Shown in pieces: positions 11,301-24,235 of a stretch of 64,000 nucleotides of DNA. How positions within the stretch are numbered: the stretch's first letter is position 1; each line of letters starts with the position of its first letter. The position numbers were made by a program, and so were the translations under genes. Source of the stretch: Nematostella vectensis (lineage: Eukaryota > Cnidaria > Anthozoa > Actiniaria > Edwardsiidae); the NCBI RefSeq assembly GCF_932526225.1, contig NC_064039.1, positions 12,914,139 through 12,978,138 of the forward strand. The letters run 5' to 3'. A model generated the notes under the pieces. It made no database searches, had not been told where the DNA came from, and worked only from the letters and a program-made list of their open reading frames with translations.

Positions 11301-12711
11301 CGGTTAGCTAAGGTTTCAAAAGAACTCATGAAAAGTTTGCTTCGTGAGCAGATACTCATTTGCGGGCGAGCCAGAACAATAGAAAATAGATTTCTATGTG
11401 CAATAAGGCAACGAAATGTAAACAATGGGTCGTAAACGTTCATATTGTGGCAAAACAAACAACTTGTCGCACGCCATGTGTATTTCCTTTGTCAGTCACA
11501 TGTAAAGCTCGCGAAAGAAATCCACCCGATTTCGGTTAGAAAAAAAGACGAGCTTTGCGTCGGCAGGAGGAACCGAGGCAGACACGGTATAATTGGGACT
11601 GTACGAAACGTATTGTGACGTAGACAGTGTACAAGGCCGAACATGACCTACTCAGACATTCGAGGGGAAGCTTAGGCAGATGTGTTCGGCATAATCCGTA
11701 GTGCACCTGATTGAATGGGCCAATCAAATGCCAGCTACTACACGGATGGCAACCTCTGCTCCAATCAATCCATAGTCTTTTTAGCATCCCCTATAGATTT
11801 GAACAGAAATATATACATTAAAACCCGGAAGAGACGAAAAACAATTCATTCTCTCTGTCAGTAAGAAGGAGAGAGGAGCGTACAATCGGCGCTCTCCCCG
11901 CGGTCCCACTCTTCGCATTTTGACAGAACCCGAGGTAAGGAGACAATGGCTATTTATCCAACCAGAGAGTTTTTGTTCTGGTTGGATGATTGATATATCA
12001 CTTTGAAAGCAACAAAGGCCAACAAAGGGATTTTCTTTGAGTTTGCCATATGTAGTCACATAATAGACGAGTGCTTTAACACAATGATGCCCCCTATTCA
12101 TCAAAGCGTCTTTTATTTTGAGGCGATCTTCCTGACTACCGAATTTTCCACGTGCGAACCGTAGACTAATCGTGAGAATGGGCCATATTTTAAAGAAAAA
12201 AGAAAATTCCTAGTCTTCTTTTGTAATTTAAGACTGTCCTTGGTATGAAAAAATAAGGTACTTTGATCAATGTGGTCTAATTTTGGGAGACCTTTGTTTG
12301 GGAACGTCGCTTTTCCTTCCGCTCGAAGAGAATGGAAATGTAGAATAGGAGAAATGGGAAAAGTAATCGCGCGAGCGACGCATACGTGTAGGCGATCATA
12401 ACAAATAAAGAAAATCTCTAATCAAACGGACTGTCGTTAGAGTTTTCTCGCTTGGCGTCTCCGATCATTGAGATAGCTCACAGCGACTTTGTAAACCCCG
12501 TCCATCTCAAGTGATTTGATCATTGCATATTCTCTCCCCGACAGGTGCAATCACGTGACCCCGCGCTAACCATTCACCGGTAGTGTTTTTACAGGGCTAG
12601 CAGAAAGACAACGACGTGGCTAGCGCGAAAAACAATAGCACCTGCAACACAGCCACCAACTACGTAATCTTCAACTCTCTCGCCTTCTACGCAGCTCGAC
12701 TTTGACTGGAT
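11301..12711. other. Intergenic and CPEB 5' flank
   Basis: No convincing gene. The two minus-strand ORFs of 83-107 codons at 11536-12104 lack recognisable motifs. A TCACGTGAC palindromic E-box at 12551-12559 (TFEB/USF type) and GC-richer sequence after 12540 suggest the CPEB promoter and 5' UTR. Confidence 0.4.
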
Positions 12712-15700
12712 ATGGCCGATTTTGGCCAGAATACAAGATCATTGTCACCCGTTGACTTCAAACACAATTGTGACGCGCGCTCGAACTCGCTCTTCTTCCC
12801 GACTACGCTAAAAGACGAACAAAACGGGAATAAGACTGACGGCACAAACGGAGTTTGCGAGGATTGTATAGAGGATACGAATAAGTCTAAGGTGAACACA
12901 ACACAGGCGTCCGCGCACCCGAACGTCATAGGACACAAGCGCATCGGCTTTACAACCGAGAATTCCATGTTTCACGACTTTCCCACTTCGACCACCTTTT
13001 GGTCACCAGCGAATATCGACGATGTTTTTGTTCAGCCAGGAGTTGCGCCAGTAAACGGAGTTCATTTTTCGCCAAATACACAAGTTCTTGGCCCAGGGAG
13101 ACGGCCTGTTAACGCATCGAGTATTCCTACATCAATTGGACATCAGCCGCGAAGAACATTACCTAACTCTTCGCAGTACATAGCGAACCCCAAACCAGTC
13201 CAAAACATCAATTCGCTAGCGTCAGGCTGGAACGCAAGCCCAAACCATTCAATGTCAGGCTGGCCGCAGCAACAACCTTCCTCGTCATGGGGAAGAAATT
13301 ATTCGACAACGAACAACGCAATCATAAACCACCGAAACGGTTCGCGTCCCTCAACCCTTACCTTCCCTCCTTCCTCTCGCCTCCGAAGTAATGGGGGTAC
13401 AAGATCTGCCTACTCCGGGTCAAGGCAAGGTATCACTGCGCAAAGCATTACTCAAGGCTTACAGAGTTTAAATTTAAGCGGGCAGCAACCGGTGGATGGC
13501 ACAGTTCTGGATAATATCACAGGATTGGGAAATTCACACGGGACGAACAGTGAACTATCGAATTCGCTCTATTCCTACCAGGTAGGTCGATCACAAACGT
13601 TATCGGTAAAGTCATATGAAAAAGTTCTGTAACTGTTCCTTGTGATGGGGAACTTCTTTGAAAGGGGGATTTTCCTTGTCTTGAAATTATTCAAATTTCG
13701 TTGTTTGCATTGAATGGAGAAACCCTTGACAGTTTTTTTGGGAGACTAGACTTTGCCGCAAACTGGCTTACAGCCGCAATGTTCCGTTGATTTCCCGAAG
13801 GAAAAGAAAGTCGTTTAATTAGAAAATAGAAGGAATTCATTGAGTCTGATAAAACACGTTAGTTTTAGAAAGAAACAGCGTATTCTCTATCTCGCTTGCT
13901 CGACAATAACATGCATAAATTAATGACAGGAAAAACTCTTTCACGAAGCAGCTGTCGGGAGGAATCAATAACAGTGATAAACTGAAACTCTAGCCGTAAA
14001 TTCCACCCAAGATATTTTCTCTTATCTTTGTGTTTATATTAATCTTCTTTTTTCTAGGATTCTATGAAATTCCCGTCGTTGGAAACTCGACTACTCGACA
14101 TTATTCGTTCGCCCTCTGATCCACCTGAAAACCTGGCAGGTCTGTACATTTTTCTTTTCGTTCCTATTAATCAAATGACGTTAACCTCGAATCAAAAAAA
14201 TCTCTAAAAAGTACGTTACGGTTAAATTTCCAAAACAAGTTTTATTTGCTCTTTTGTTCACTGTTTATCTGAACTTTTAGATAATAGTTTTTTCAGCGTT
14301 TGTTCTAATGGCCGAATCGCTATGCAACCGTAGTGTAAAACGATCGTTTCTAGCAAATAAAGAGACATGGTTTCCATGGGCAATTCCATTTCTAGTAGTT
14401 ATTTCCTATTCTGAAAAATATGGCGGGATTAGTATATACCCCAGATCCAAAACTAGTCACGGTCGTCATGATATAAATATTTTTCTTTCTGATCAGGTGG
14501 ATTGATGAATAATATTGTATGAAGTAAGAAGGTAGAAATTTTCAGGCCGATTCCAACCTCCCACCAGAGATTGTCTGCAGGCGGAGAATAAATTTTTTAT
14601 GAGTTTATCAGTAGTAATACAACCATGCTTCTTGACTTACATCTTTCCCATTTCGTAAAAATAACATTCTACAGTTTTCCGGATTATGATCTTATTTCAT
14701 TTTACTAGCTGATGATTTTCAGTAGTTTTTTTTTTTTTTGGCGCTTTGAAGGGCGTTCTGTTTTATTTTATTTTTAGTTTTTGGCTCATGGTTGTTATGG
14801 CTGAATAAAACTTCTAGTCTAACTTTTTTCCGCCTTTTACAGGCTAATACAAATATTGTGAATACAAAGGGAATTTCTGACCACAATTTCAAATGAAAAA
14901 GAATTCATAAGTATCTAACACAAAAATTTTCTCTTTTCTTAACTTTTATATAACGATAGAAATAACGAAAGGCAAGAAATAGTCGGTCATATAAGGCCAT
15001 ATATCATGGCCAAAGATAAAAAGTGAACGGTGCAAGAAAACATCTAGTGTAATTACATTTATTTTGATTAGCTTTAATAAACGAAGAAAAGTTCACTTTA
15101 CGTCGGTCTCTTTTATAGCCAAAAGCAAAAAATAGTTTGAGTGTTTCTCTAAATGGAATATTTGCTATTTTATTTTCCATCAAAGTAAACTCGTGTAACT
15201 TGTGATCATAAACAGAACACGAAGAATGCAATTTCACGGGCAAAAAAAAAAAAAAACAAGAAAAACAGATAAATTCACTTGTGGTTTGGGATTGAATATT
15301 TCTTTAAGTGTTTTTATAGCATATGAGAGAAATGAATAGCCGACGGGGTGGAAAAGCAGCCGAATATGTAAAGAAACTCAAATCAAATTTAAAAAAACTA
15401 AAAGCAACCGGCATTAGCATAAGAAGAAGACATTTTTAAATGCTTCGTCTCTAGATTTTCCGAGATAGCTGGTTAAAATCTCCCTCTTCGATTGTCTTTG
15501 GATTTTGTCTTAGAATTTCATTTCTAGAAAAACTTTCAGAGCTATATGTTATTACTGCAGCTTTTCGCCTACTCTATATTAGGTTCAGCTGTCATGCGAA
15601 GATTCCGGCAATGAAAGTGACGAAACTACAAAGATTCTTCAATGTTCTAGTCGTTGATTGGTGTTTCCTCGCGATATAACTCACTCGTCTTTTCTACCCT

Positions 15701-18700
15701 TCAACTGATAAAATCTTTATAATGATTATTTGGAAAATACACCTTTTTACCGAAGCTAAAACAAAGAAAAGGGTTATCGTTGACATGTGTAAAGATGCTT
15801 ACATTAGCAAAGTTTTTCTAGAGGCCGTGCGCGCGATCGTCTTTCTCTAGATTAACAGTAATACCCTGAGAAGAGCTTTAGCTTGAATGTGCTTTTTCCG
15901 ACTTTGGATGTATTATAGCAAGAAATAAGATTAATTGCTTTAGCCTTTGATATAGATACGCTTAAAAAAATCAAAACAACGTTCAAACTTATTATTCAAT
16001 TCATGAAAAAGACAACTGTTCTGTTTTGCAGTAAAATTGTTTTCAGCCGATTATTGAAGGTACTATTGGCATTCCAAAGTTCCGTTTCCATCATTGGAAA
16101 TTTTTTATGCGGGCTCGATTACCGCAAAATATGAAGATGAAAACACCTTGAATAAAGAACACAATAGATCATGTTTGCTTTCTCTTCAGCATTCAGCGCC
16201 AGAGTTTTCTTTTTCCACACTTGCGCTTAGCGTTTACCTTATTATATTTTTTAGTTTAGAGGGTTAGCAATATTGTGAAAAACACATTTAGAGGGAAGAT
16301 CCCACATGGATCTCTATACCCCTAGTTTTCACATCAGAAAAATTCACAATTCACATATTCACCAAACCGACAGAGTATGACAATATTCTAAATACCTACA
16401 AAATGTTTCTACAAAACTGCCCTTTACAATGAACAAAATAGAAAGACACACAAAAAAATACCGCCTGTGCATTTCAAGAAAGAATGATAGACTATCACTT
16501 TTTCCTAATTGTGGAAGTCGGCAAATTGAAGAATAATTGATGACAACTCACGTAAACAGAGGAAATCGTAAGAATGCACAAATAAGTGCACGCTTTCTCA
16601 ACCCAGGAATACTTATTTTATTAATGTTATTGATGCAAGCGTCCCCGAGGCGACCACATTCACGCAAATGTGACTATTTGGCATGAAAACAAATTTATAC
16701 GGGGCTATTTCCCGTTAGTTATCAAGCTGGCTAAACACAAGATATTTTCCCTGAGCGTTCTCTAACAGCATTGCCACCATACTGTGTGAAAACGAATTTT
16801 AACTGCGGGGCGACGAGAGTCAATAGTACCCCTTGCTGTACTTTACAAAACCTGGCAGCTTTCAAAGGTTTTGCTGTTTAATTAAAGCGGCAAAAAAGCA
16901 TCTCCTTTGTTCAAAATGATAGCGCCCTTAACCAAAAGCCAATTCGTAATCCAGATATGCGGTTTACCACTCTTGTTAGCTTGTTTTGCAACCGAATTCT
17001 GAGGCGCCTTCTCATTCTTATATTGTGTATATTCTGGAATACAACAAACATATTAAAATAAAAGTGTTGCTTTTTATCTAAACATTTGATTTTTCTTCAG
17101 ATATAAAGTAAAAGGCGAAAAGACATCTCAGTGTTCCTGACCAGCTTAGTTTTTTTTTTTTTCATTTTGCTTGAGTGACTATTTTTTTGTGTTTAATAGA
17201 GGGTTAATTGAGGCTTTCAAATAATATGGATTGTCAAAAATACATTTAGGAATAAATTAAATACCATTCTATGATTTCAAGCAATTATCGTGAAAGTAGT
17301 TGTACCAAAGATAGCCGAACTTGCTCAAATATTTCAGATGAGCTTTCTCTGGTTGTCTGCCACAACAATAACCATACTTGTCCATGATTCTACATCTGTC
17401 ACCAAATTAAAAGCAGAACTTAGGCACCAAGAAAAAGTGTCGCAGAGAGCATTAAAATTCACTCCATTTCGATTAACAATGACATATAGCTCGGAATTGT
17501 CAATATGTATTATCGCGTGTTGTAATACTAGGTAAACTTTTACGCTCACTTGGACTCTTATTTGACGAAAAAGTTAGTTAGAGTCTACTGCTCTGATACA
17601 ATAAACAGCGGCAATTACTATACAGTGTGCGTGTGGAACTGCGCGACCGCAAAACAGAATGATAGAGAAAAGAGAAAATGAGGAAAACAGAAATATATCG
17701 TTAGAGCACAAAAAAATACACCCCCTCTCAAACATTTGGTCGGAAAAGTCTTCTTCGGTGAGCGGCAAGATTTCTAGTGCAGGTTTTCTGTGAAAAGAGG
17801 ATGTAAACATATAAAAGGGCTAGCAAGCAAAGATTGACTGTTTGGCCTGTAAAGGACAGGTGCAGTGCGCTCTTATACATAGATATCGCTGGCAGTAATG
17901 ATTATAGTGCTCTAGAACGAAACGATGCGATACAATCAAGATAGCGAAAGAGCATTAAGCAAAACTATCAGCCGAAGACAGAGTTCTAACAACCTCCACC
18001 CTGTGTTACCCGAAGCGAGGTGAGAACGCAAAGACCTAATATCATGACCGAATAGAAAAACACACCAATGATTAGAAGAATCGTTTAGATTGAAAACTCA
18101 ACTTAATAAGACAAAGACAAGTGTAGAAGGATTATCAAAGAAGAAATTCTTTTATGGAATGGTCTTTTTTTATTGGCATATTGGTGGAATTTTTCAGGCC
18201 AGCTTTTTGTGTTGCTATCTCTCGCTGGGCGCATCTTCGCCAAGCCGTTGCCTGATATAATATATCTGATGAAAAGCTTGATGTATAAGCGTCATTAAGG
18301 GCCTCCCATCACTCAAGCAGAGAATGAAATCTAGTCTAGAGAATATGCTAAGTAAGTACACTCATCAGTTTCTGGCGGGATAACAGGAAGAGAGTGAAGG
18401 AAAGGCTTTGAATAATAAGCTCCTCGGAATTAATGCCCACCGATTTTAGCAAGAAAGGACAGGAGACGCCAATCGGGACAAAACATGTCTGAAAACTTAA
18501 TTCTCTAGAATGATCTCCCGGAGGCATGATATCAGAAAAGGGACGAATTACGTTTTCTTCTTGGAGTGCAATTACTTTAAACTCAACGGAATCGGATGCA
18601 AGGCCAACACTAGACTCTCTTGTGGTCTCCCATTGAGTAACTTAAGTCGTGCTCTTCGCGTGAGCCTGCCTTAAGGCAGCAAAAATCAATATAACGCGCG

Positions 18701-21700
18701 TCTTTATAGCCGATTTTAGCAGAATATTACCAGAATGGATAAACTGAAAGATTGGCTTTCCGTTATCACCGCCTCACTACCTTTAAGATAAAATTAATCA
18801 AACTGCTATCGTTTACTTTTTGCTGTCTGTGCTGGACACGCATAGAGAAATCAGGAGAATGTGGCGAAGTTCATACTAGACATAGTCGCATGATTAAGCG
18901 CGAGAGAAACTACACCTAGAAAGTTTTATAAATTTTGTCTCACATTGCGTTCTTGTCAAGCATGTTTTGAAAAAGAACTAAGTGTATTCCGATGGAGTGT
19001 CAAGAGATGCGAGGAACGCTTAATCAGGGAAAGACAAGAATGTTCTTGAGGGTAATGCCACGAGCATCCGGTGAAGTTGTGTCAAGCTATTAAATAGAGC
19101 CGAGAACCCACATTACTGTTAACAAAACTGTGAAAGAATACAGATAAATCCTCTGTACGACTGAGGCGACTAGTTTCTGCAGATCTAATAAAATCAGTTT
19201 CTATTCTCAATCACATTTTTCCAGGCGCGTACACAGGGGGTGCGCAGGGTGTGTGCGCACCCCCCCCCCCCCCCCCCCCTTGGCGGCCAAAAAGTTAGTT
19301 ATTTCTTACATTAACACTTTTCACAATATTCCTAAAAAAATGTCAGTACTAGACTGACCATTGCTTATTGCATTGAAGATTTGTAAGAACAAACCTGAAA
19401 AATTAACTAATCGTATTTATCCAGTTTTTATGTATTCTGTAGAAATATCACGAGGCCCAACGTATTCTGTGGTAATAGTTCGTTATTTTACTTTCGCCAT
19501 TTGCACTGGCAACGTTTTTTGATATATAGGTGTATGTGAGGGCGTATAGTTAATGTGTTTCTCGATAATAAAATGCTATAGCACATCTAGCTATATTCAC
19601 TGATCAAGGTGATTCCGCATAAGTCCATCTTCTTAGCTTATTCGTGTGACGTTTGTGGTTTGTATCCCCCAACAAACAACTTAATCATCGCGCACTTGAT
19701 GGATCATCCAGCAGAGCCCGAGGGCTTCGTTCTTATAATTGCCCTCAGTAAAACTCCTTGTGCAATCAACACCCTCCTCGTTGCTACAGAAATGCTGTAA
19801 TTTTACGGTGAAAGTTAAAATCACCTTAGGAACACAACATAATGATGCATGATATTAAAGAACAACTCTAAGACACGATAAATCGTGCTTGTTGTTGTTT
19901 GTAAGTTTCTCCGAAGGTAGGTTCCCTTCGTGTGAAAGACTGCATTGTTGATAATACCATCGTCAGCAAACGTTAAATCCGCCCACAGCTCAACTACTCC
20001 ATCGATCATCCAAATGACAAAAGTTTGCGTCCCTGCCTACCGCTTGACGGGCGCGCCAATTACGGGCTATTAGGCCTTAATCCAAAATATTTGGACCTAA
20101 TTGAACAATCATTTCTATAGAAGACCATCCATAGGAAATCGATTATATGTTTTGGAAAGCAATCCAATTCCGTGGCATCAAAAATTAATTGATCGTGCTT
20201 CAAAATAACAAATATAGCATCGTATTACTCTTTGGAAATCGGAAAATGTCGGTTAACGAAATACATTTAAAACGAGGCTTACACGCACACTGCTGGTATT
20301 GCTCACGGGCTCAATGTCAATACAACGCCAGCATCACTATAATCTTATAATAGTCTTTCAGTGTTTTTGGCTTTAGCTATTTACTAATTTAATAGTATTT
20401 GGGATGGAAATAAGCTCTCAGTAAGAGAGATCACCCAGGGTAAATGCATTTGCCAAATATATGGCCGCTAACGTCTATGTAATCCGCTCTCTCCTATGAT
20501 CTCAGATGTTTGGCTAGTTCTAAAGCCTTGAACTTGAATATTTGGCTTATACTCTCTTTGTCGCGTAGCGTTTGGCTAGTTCTAAAGCCTTGAACTTAAA
20601 TATTTGGCTTATACTCTCTTTATCTCGTAGGTTTGGCTAGTTCTAAAGCCTTGAACTTGAATATTTGGCTTATACTCTCTTTATCTCGTAGCGTTTCGGT
20701 ATCAACTACAGAAGAAAGGATTGCACCACGGAGGTAACACCCCATTACCCCCCCCCCCCAAACACACCCTATTACCCCCCCCCCCCCCCCAAAAAAAAAT
20801 ACAACCACAACACACACTCCCAACAATTGCACAAGCAGATCTTTTCTGATTCCTCGCATTCTTACTGTCGAATCCGTTGTATCGCGACCCGCGTTTTCAA
20901 AACACGATTTGTTTTGGTTTTTCTGTTCCGTCAGTAAAACCATTCTGAGCCAATCAGAGTCTCGCTGTGTGCACTTTCCTGGCTTTCCTCTGGACAAAAA
21001 CCAGACAGTGTCGCGACAGAAAGCCAGGCGAAAGATGGCAAAAATCTGACTGGCTAAGAAAAATTTGACTGGCGGAACAGAAAATCCCAAAAGACAAAAA
21101 CAAATCGATGTTTTGAAAATGCGTAGTCGCCATACAACGGATTCGACTCTTTACTTTACTTTACTTTACTTCAGTGATATACTATTCTTCAGTGATTTAC
21201 TTTACTTCGTTTAACTTAAGTTTATAGTGCTTTGAATAGTAAAGATTTACACTACATATAAGGTTACTTAGCAACTACGTTCTTCTTGTGAGAGCATCAA
21301 ATCCTTGCTACAGTTGCTAGAACGTGGAATTAACGTCTTTTAGAACGCAATATCTATATCTAAAAATATTGAACACCAATTTATATCTGAAAATGCATTA
21401 AATGCTTTCAGTAATTTATAATGGCCATATGCTTGTTGTTCAGATCAAATCGTGCCATCACTCGCTTCCTCTCTGAACTGCTCGCCGAACTCCGACTCAG
21501 AGCACATCCCGCGCTTTTCAAGGAAAGTGTTTGTCGGTGGCCTTCCGCCTGACATCGATGAAGGTACGTAAAATAGATATAGCAGGCATCATTTACAACT
21601 CTTGCACTAAATGATAATCATTTGGCACTAAATGATAATCATTTGGTGCAATCGTTTATAGACAAGATCTATCAGGCATCATTTACAACTCTCTCTTATT

Positions 21701-24235
21701 TGGTGCAATCGTTATGCGAGATCTAACAGGCAAGTCATTCATAACTCTTTTCTTACCATGTGATAATTTTAAGGCGCAATCGTTCGAATCGTTTATAGAC
21801 AAGATCTAACAGGCATCATTTACAACTCTTGCACTATGTGATAATTATTTGGTGCAATCGTTTATAGCCGAGATCTATCATGCACCGTATACAACTTTTA
21901 TACTAGATCGTAATTATTTGGTGCAATAGTTTCTTGATGAGACCTAATAGTGTAAGAAATTCTTTAATCGCGTCTAGATGAGATCCATGCCAGCTTCTGT
22001 CGCTTCGGGAGCCTGACCGTTGATTGGCCACACAAGGCCGAAAGCAAGTCCTACTTCCCGCCAAAAGGTGAGAGTCTCTAATCACTCTAAGAAATAAGTT
22101 TATTTGCGAAAAGAAAAGTAGTCTGGTGGTTAAGATATTGCTTTGCTTTGAGATTTGAAAGCCAAATGAGAGGAAAAGTACAGTCTCTTCTGTATCCTTG
22201 GGAAATACCCACGTATATTCTTTACTTTCCTCATACGATATAGTAAAGCCTGCCTCCTTGTATGTCTTCTGTACCCTTTTACTAAATAAGTTCTCGTGAT
22301 TTTAGGATACGCGTTCCTGCTGTATCTCGAAGAGATCTCGGTCCAGAAGTTGATCAGCGCTTGCTTCCGGCAGGATGACAAGCTCTACTTATGCGTCTCC
22401 AGCCCAACCATCAAGGACAAACCGGTATGTAATACTTAGTGAAAACCGCAATCAGGAACGTTAACCCTAAGAAACAAGCAGATAAACCTGGTGAAATATA
22501 GTACACAAGCGGCGACAATCGGCAATTTTTCCTGCCAAGTGAGTTGTCTTCAGACAAGCCTATGAAAATTCCATCGTCTGAGTTTGCTTTGAGTGCCTTG
22601 CTGACTTTCGTCGATTCAATAATTGTTTCTCCTTCTTGCTATACTTGGGTGTACGCGATAACGTACATATAATTAATTATATATAAGTAATTATTTCTTC
22701 TACTTCGGCCAAAGGTCCAGATCCGGCCGTGGAACCTGGCAGATGCCGACTTTGTAATGGACGGATCCCAAGCACTTGACCCCAGGAAGACTATCTTCGT
22801 GGGTGGCGTGCCACGCCCTTTGCGTGCCATTGAGCTGGCCATGATTATGGACCGGTTGTATGGGGGTGTGTGCTATGCTGGAATCGATGTTGACCCGGAG
22901 CTCAAGTACCCAAAAGGTACCTCACCAGATGGCTCTTCGATAAATAAGGGGGATGTGGGAGGGGTTCACAGCCCTCAATGTAGAGACCCAGGTTTCTACG
23001 TTTGGAAAATCTCAAGATCACCTTCCTGGTCTTCTGGCTTGAGAGGCCCGTACCACTGGGCTATTTTGCATCATTTTGCATCTCTCGCATAGTCAAGGGG
23101 TATAGGAAGGAAGTAAACATTTGGCCTATGAAATGCTCCATAAATGTGTTATATTTGTAGCAAACCATAAACGATTTGTTTCCCTTCTAGGCGCAGGAAG
23201 AGTCGCCTTCTCAAACCAGCAAAGTTACATCGCAGCGATCAGCGCACGATTCGTACAATTGCAACACGGGGACATCGACAAACGAGTAAGTCCAGCGCTA
23301 ACAGGGCAAGTCAACACGACACGGACACTTTTTAACACGACACGCGCAGGTAATATAGGACGACACGCCAAAACGACACGGTAACACGACACCGACACTT
23401 TAACACGACAGGACACGACACGGATACTATAACACGACACGCCAAGACGACACGGATACTTTAACACGACACGGGTACTATAACACGACACGCCAAGACG
23501 ACACGGATACTTTAACACGACACGCCACGACACGTTGTACTTTAACACGACACGCCAAGACGACACGGATACTTTAACACGACACGCCACGACACGGGTA
23601 CTATAACACGCCACGACACGGGAACTATAACACGACACTACACAACACGGATACTATAACACGCCACTACACGACACGGGTAATATAACACGCCACTACA
23701 CGACACGGGTACTATAACACGACACAGCACGACACGGATACTATAACACGCCACTACACGACACGGGTACTATAACACGACACGCCACGACACGGGTACT
23801 TTAACACGACACGCCACGACACGGATACTATAACACGACACGCCACGACACGGGTACTTTAACACGACACGCCACGACACGGGTACTATAACACGCCACG
23901 GGTACTTTAACACGACACGACACGGGTGCTTTAACACGACACGCCAACACGGCAACACTATAATAAAAACGCGAAAAGGACTAATCGCTTTTTTCAACGT
24001 CTTTTCGCAGGTGGAGGTGAAACCGTACGTTCTTGACGATCAGTTGTGTGACGAGTGTCACGGCGCAAGGTGTGCTGGGAAATTCGCGCCCTTTTTCTGC
24101 GCGAATGTCACCTGCCTGCAGTACTACTGCGAGCAGTGCTGGGCAATTATCCACTCACGCGCAGGCAGGGAATTCCACAAACCGCTGGTCAAAGAAGGGG
24201 CAGACAGACCACGTACGGTGCCCTTCAGGTGGTGA
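12712..24235 (+). CDS. CPEB: CPEB2/3/4 (Orb2)-class cytoplasmic polyadenylation element-binding protein
   Basis: Exons 12712-13581, 14058-14139, 21444-21563, 21978-22067, 22306-22424, 22715-22916, 23191-23285 and 24011-24235 (TGA) give 600 residues with unbroken phase. Residues 1-about 320 are low-complexity, rich in Ser, Asn and Gln (GWPQQQPSSSWG), as in the disordered regulatory arm of this family. RRM1 starts at RKVFVGGLPPDIDE (344-357). RRM2 starts at RKTIFVGGVPRPLRA (451-465). The C-terminal ZZ-type domain (539-582) keeps the ligands C539, C542, C547, C556, C561, C566, C569, H574 and H582. VDWPHKAESKSYFPPKGYAF marks the CPEB2/3/4 branch rather than CPEB1. The family binds U-rich 3' UTR elements and controls translation and poly(A) length in cytoplasm. 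Confidence 0.96.
14140..21443 (+). other. CPEB intron 2 (7.3 kb)
   Basis: AT-rich, with no gene recognised on either strand. It holds a run of about 20 C at 19260-19279 beside a MITE-like end (ggcgcgtacacaggggg), C-runs at 20748-20759 and 20775-20790, and a three-copy repeat at 20508-20692. An ORF at 19609-19800 contains one C2H2-like pattern, reported separately. Confidence 0.8.
20508..20692. repeat. 61-62-bp tandem repeat x 3
   Basis: Three copies start at 20508, 20570 and 20631, each beginning gtttggctagttctaaagcc, with only a few differences between copies. Intronic and non-coding. Confidence 0.9.
21575..21950. repeat. Degenerate tandem repeat filling CPEB intron 3
   Basis: About five diverged units of 70-90 bp containing 'aggcatcatttacaactct', 'gataatcatttggtgcaatc' and 'gtttatagacaagatct'. 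The array starts about 10 bp after the donor at 21564 and occupies most of the 414-bp intron. Confidence 0.75.
23312..23962. repeat. ACACGACACG minisatellite in CPEB intron 7
   Basis: Variable units of roughly 20-33 bp built from 'taacacgacacgccacgaca' plus 'cgg(g/a)tacttt'. It begins about 26 bp after the donor at 23286 and ends about 48 bp before the acceptor. Strand-asymmetric (very few G-C inversions), so the minus strand reads as Val/Ser/Arg-rich ORFs that are not genes. Confidence 0.92.

Noticed and set aside
13582-21443. CPEB3-type self-cleaving ribozyme in CPEB introns
   Set aside because: The HDV-like ribozyme is known from mammalian CPEB3; I could not discern its nested pseudoknot here and would not claim it without a structure search.
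23225-23997. Minus-strand Val/Ser/Arg-rich ORFs
   Set aside because: Arise from the ACACGACACG minisatellite in CPEB intron 7.
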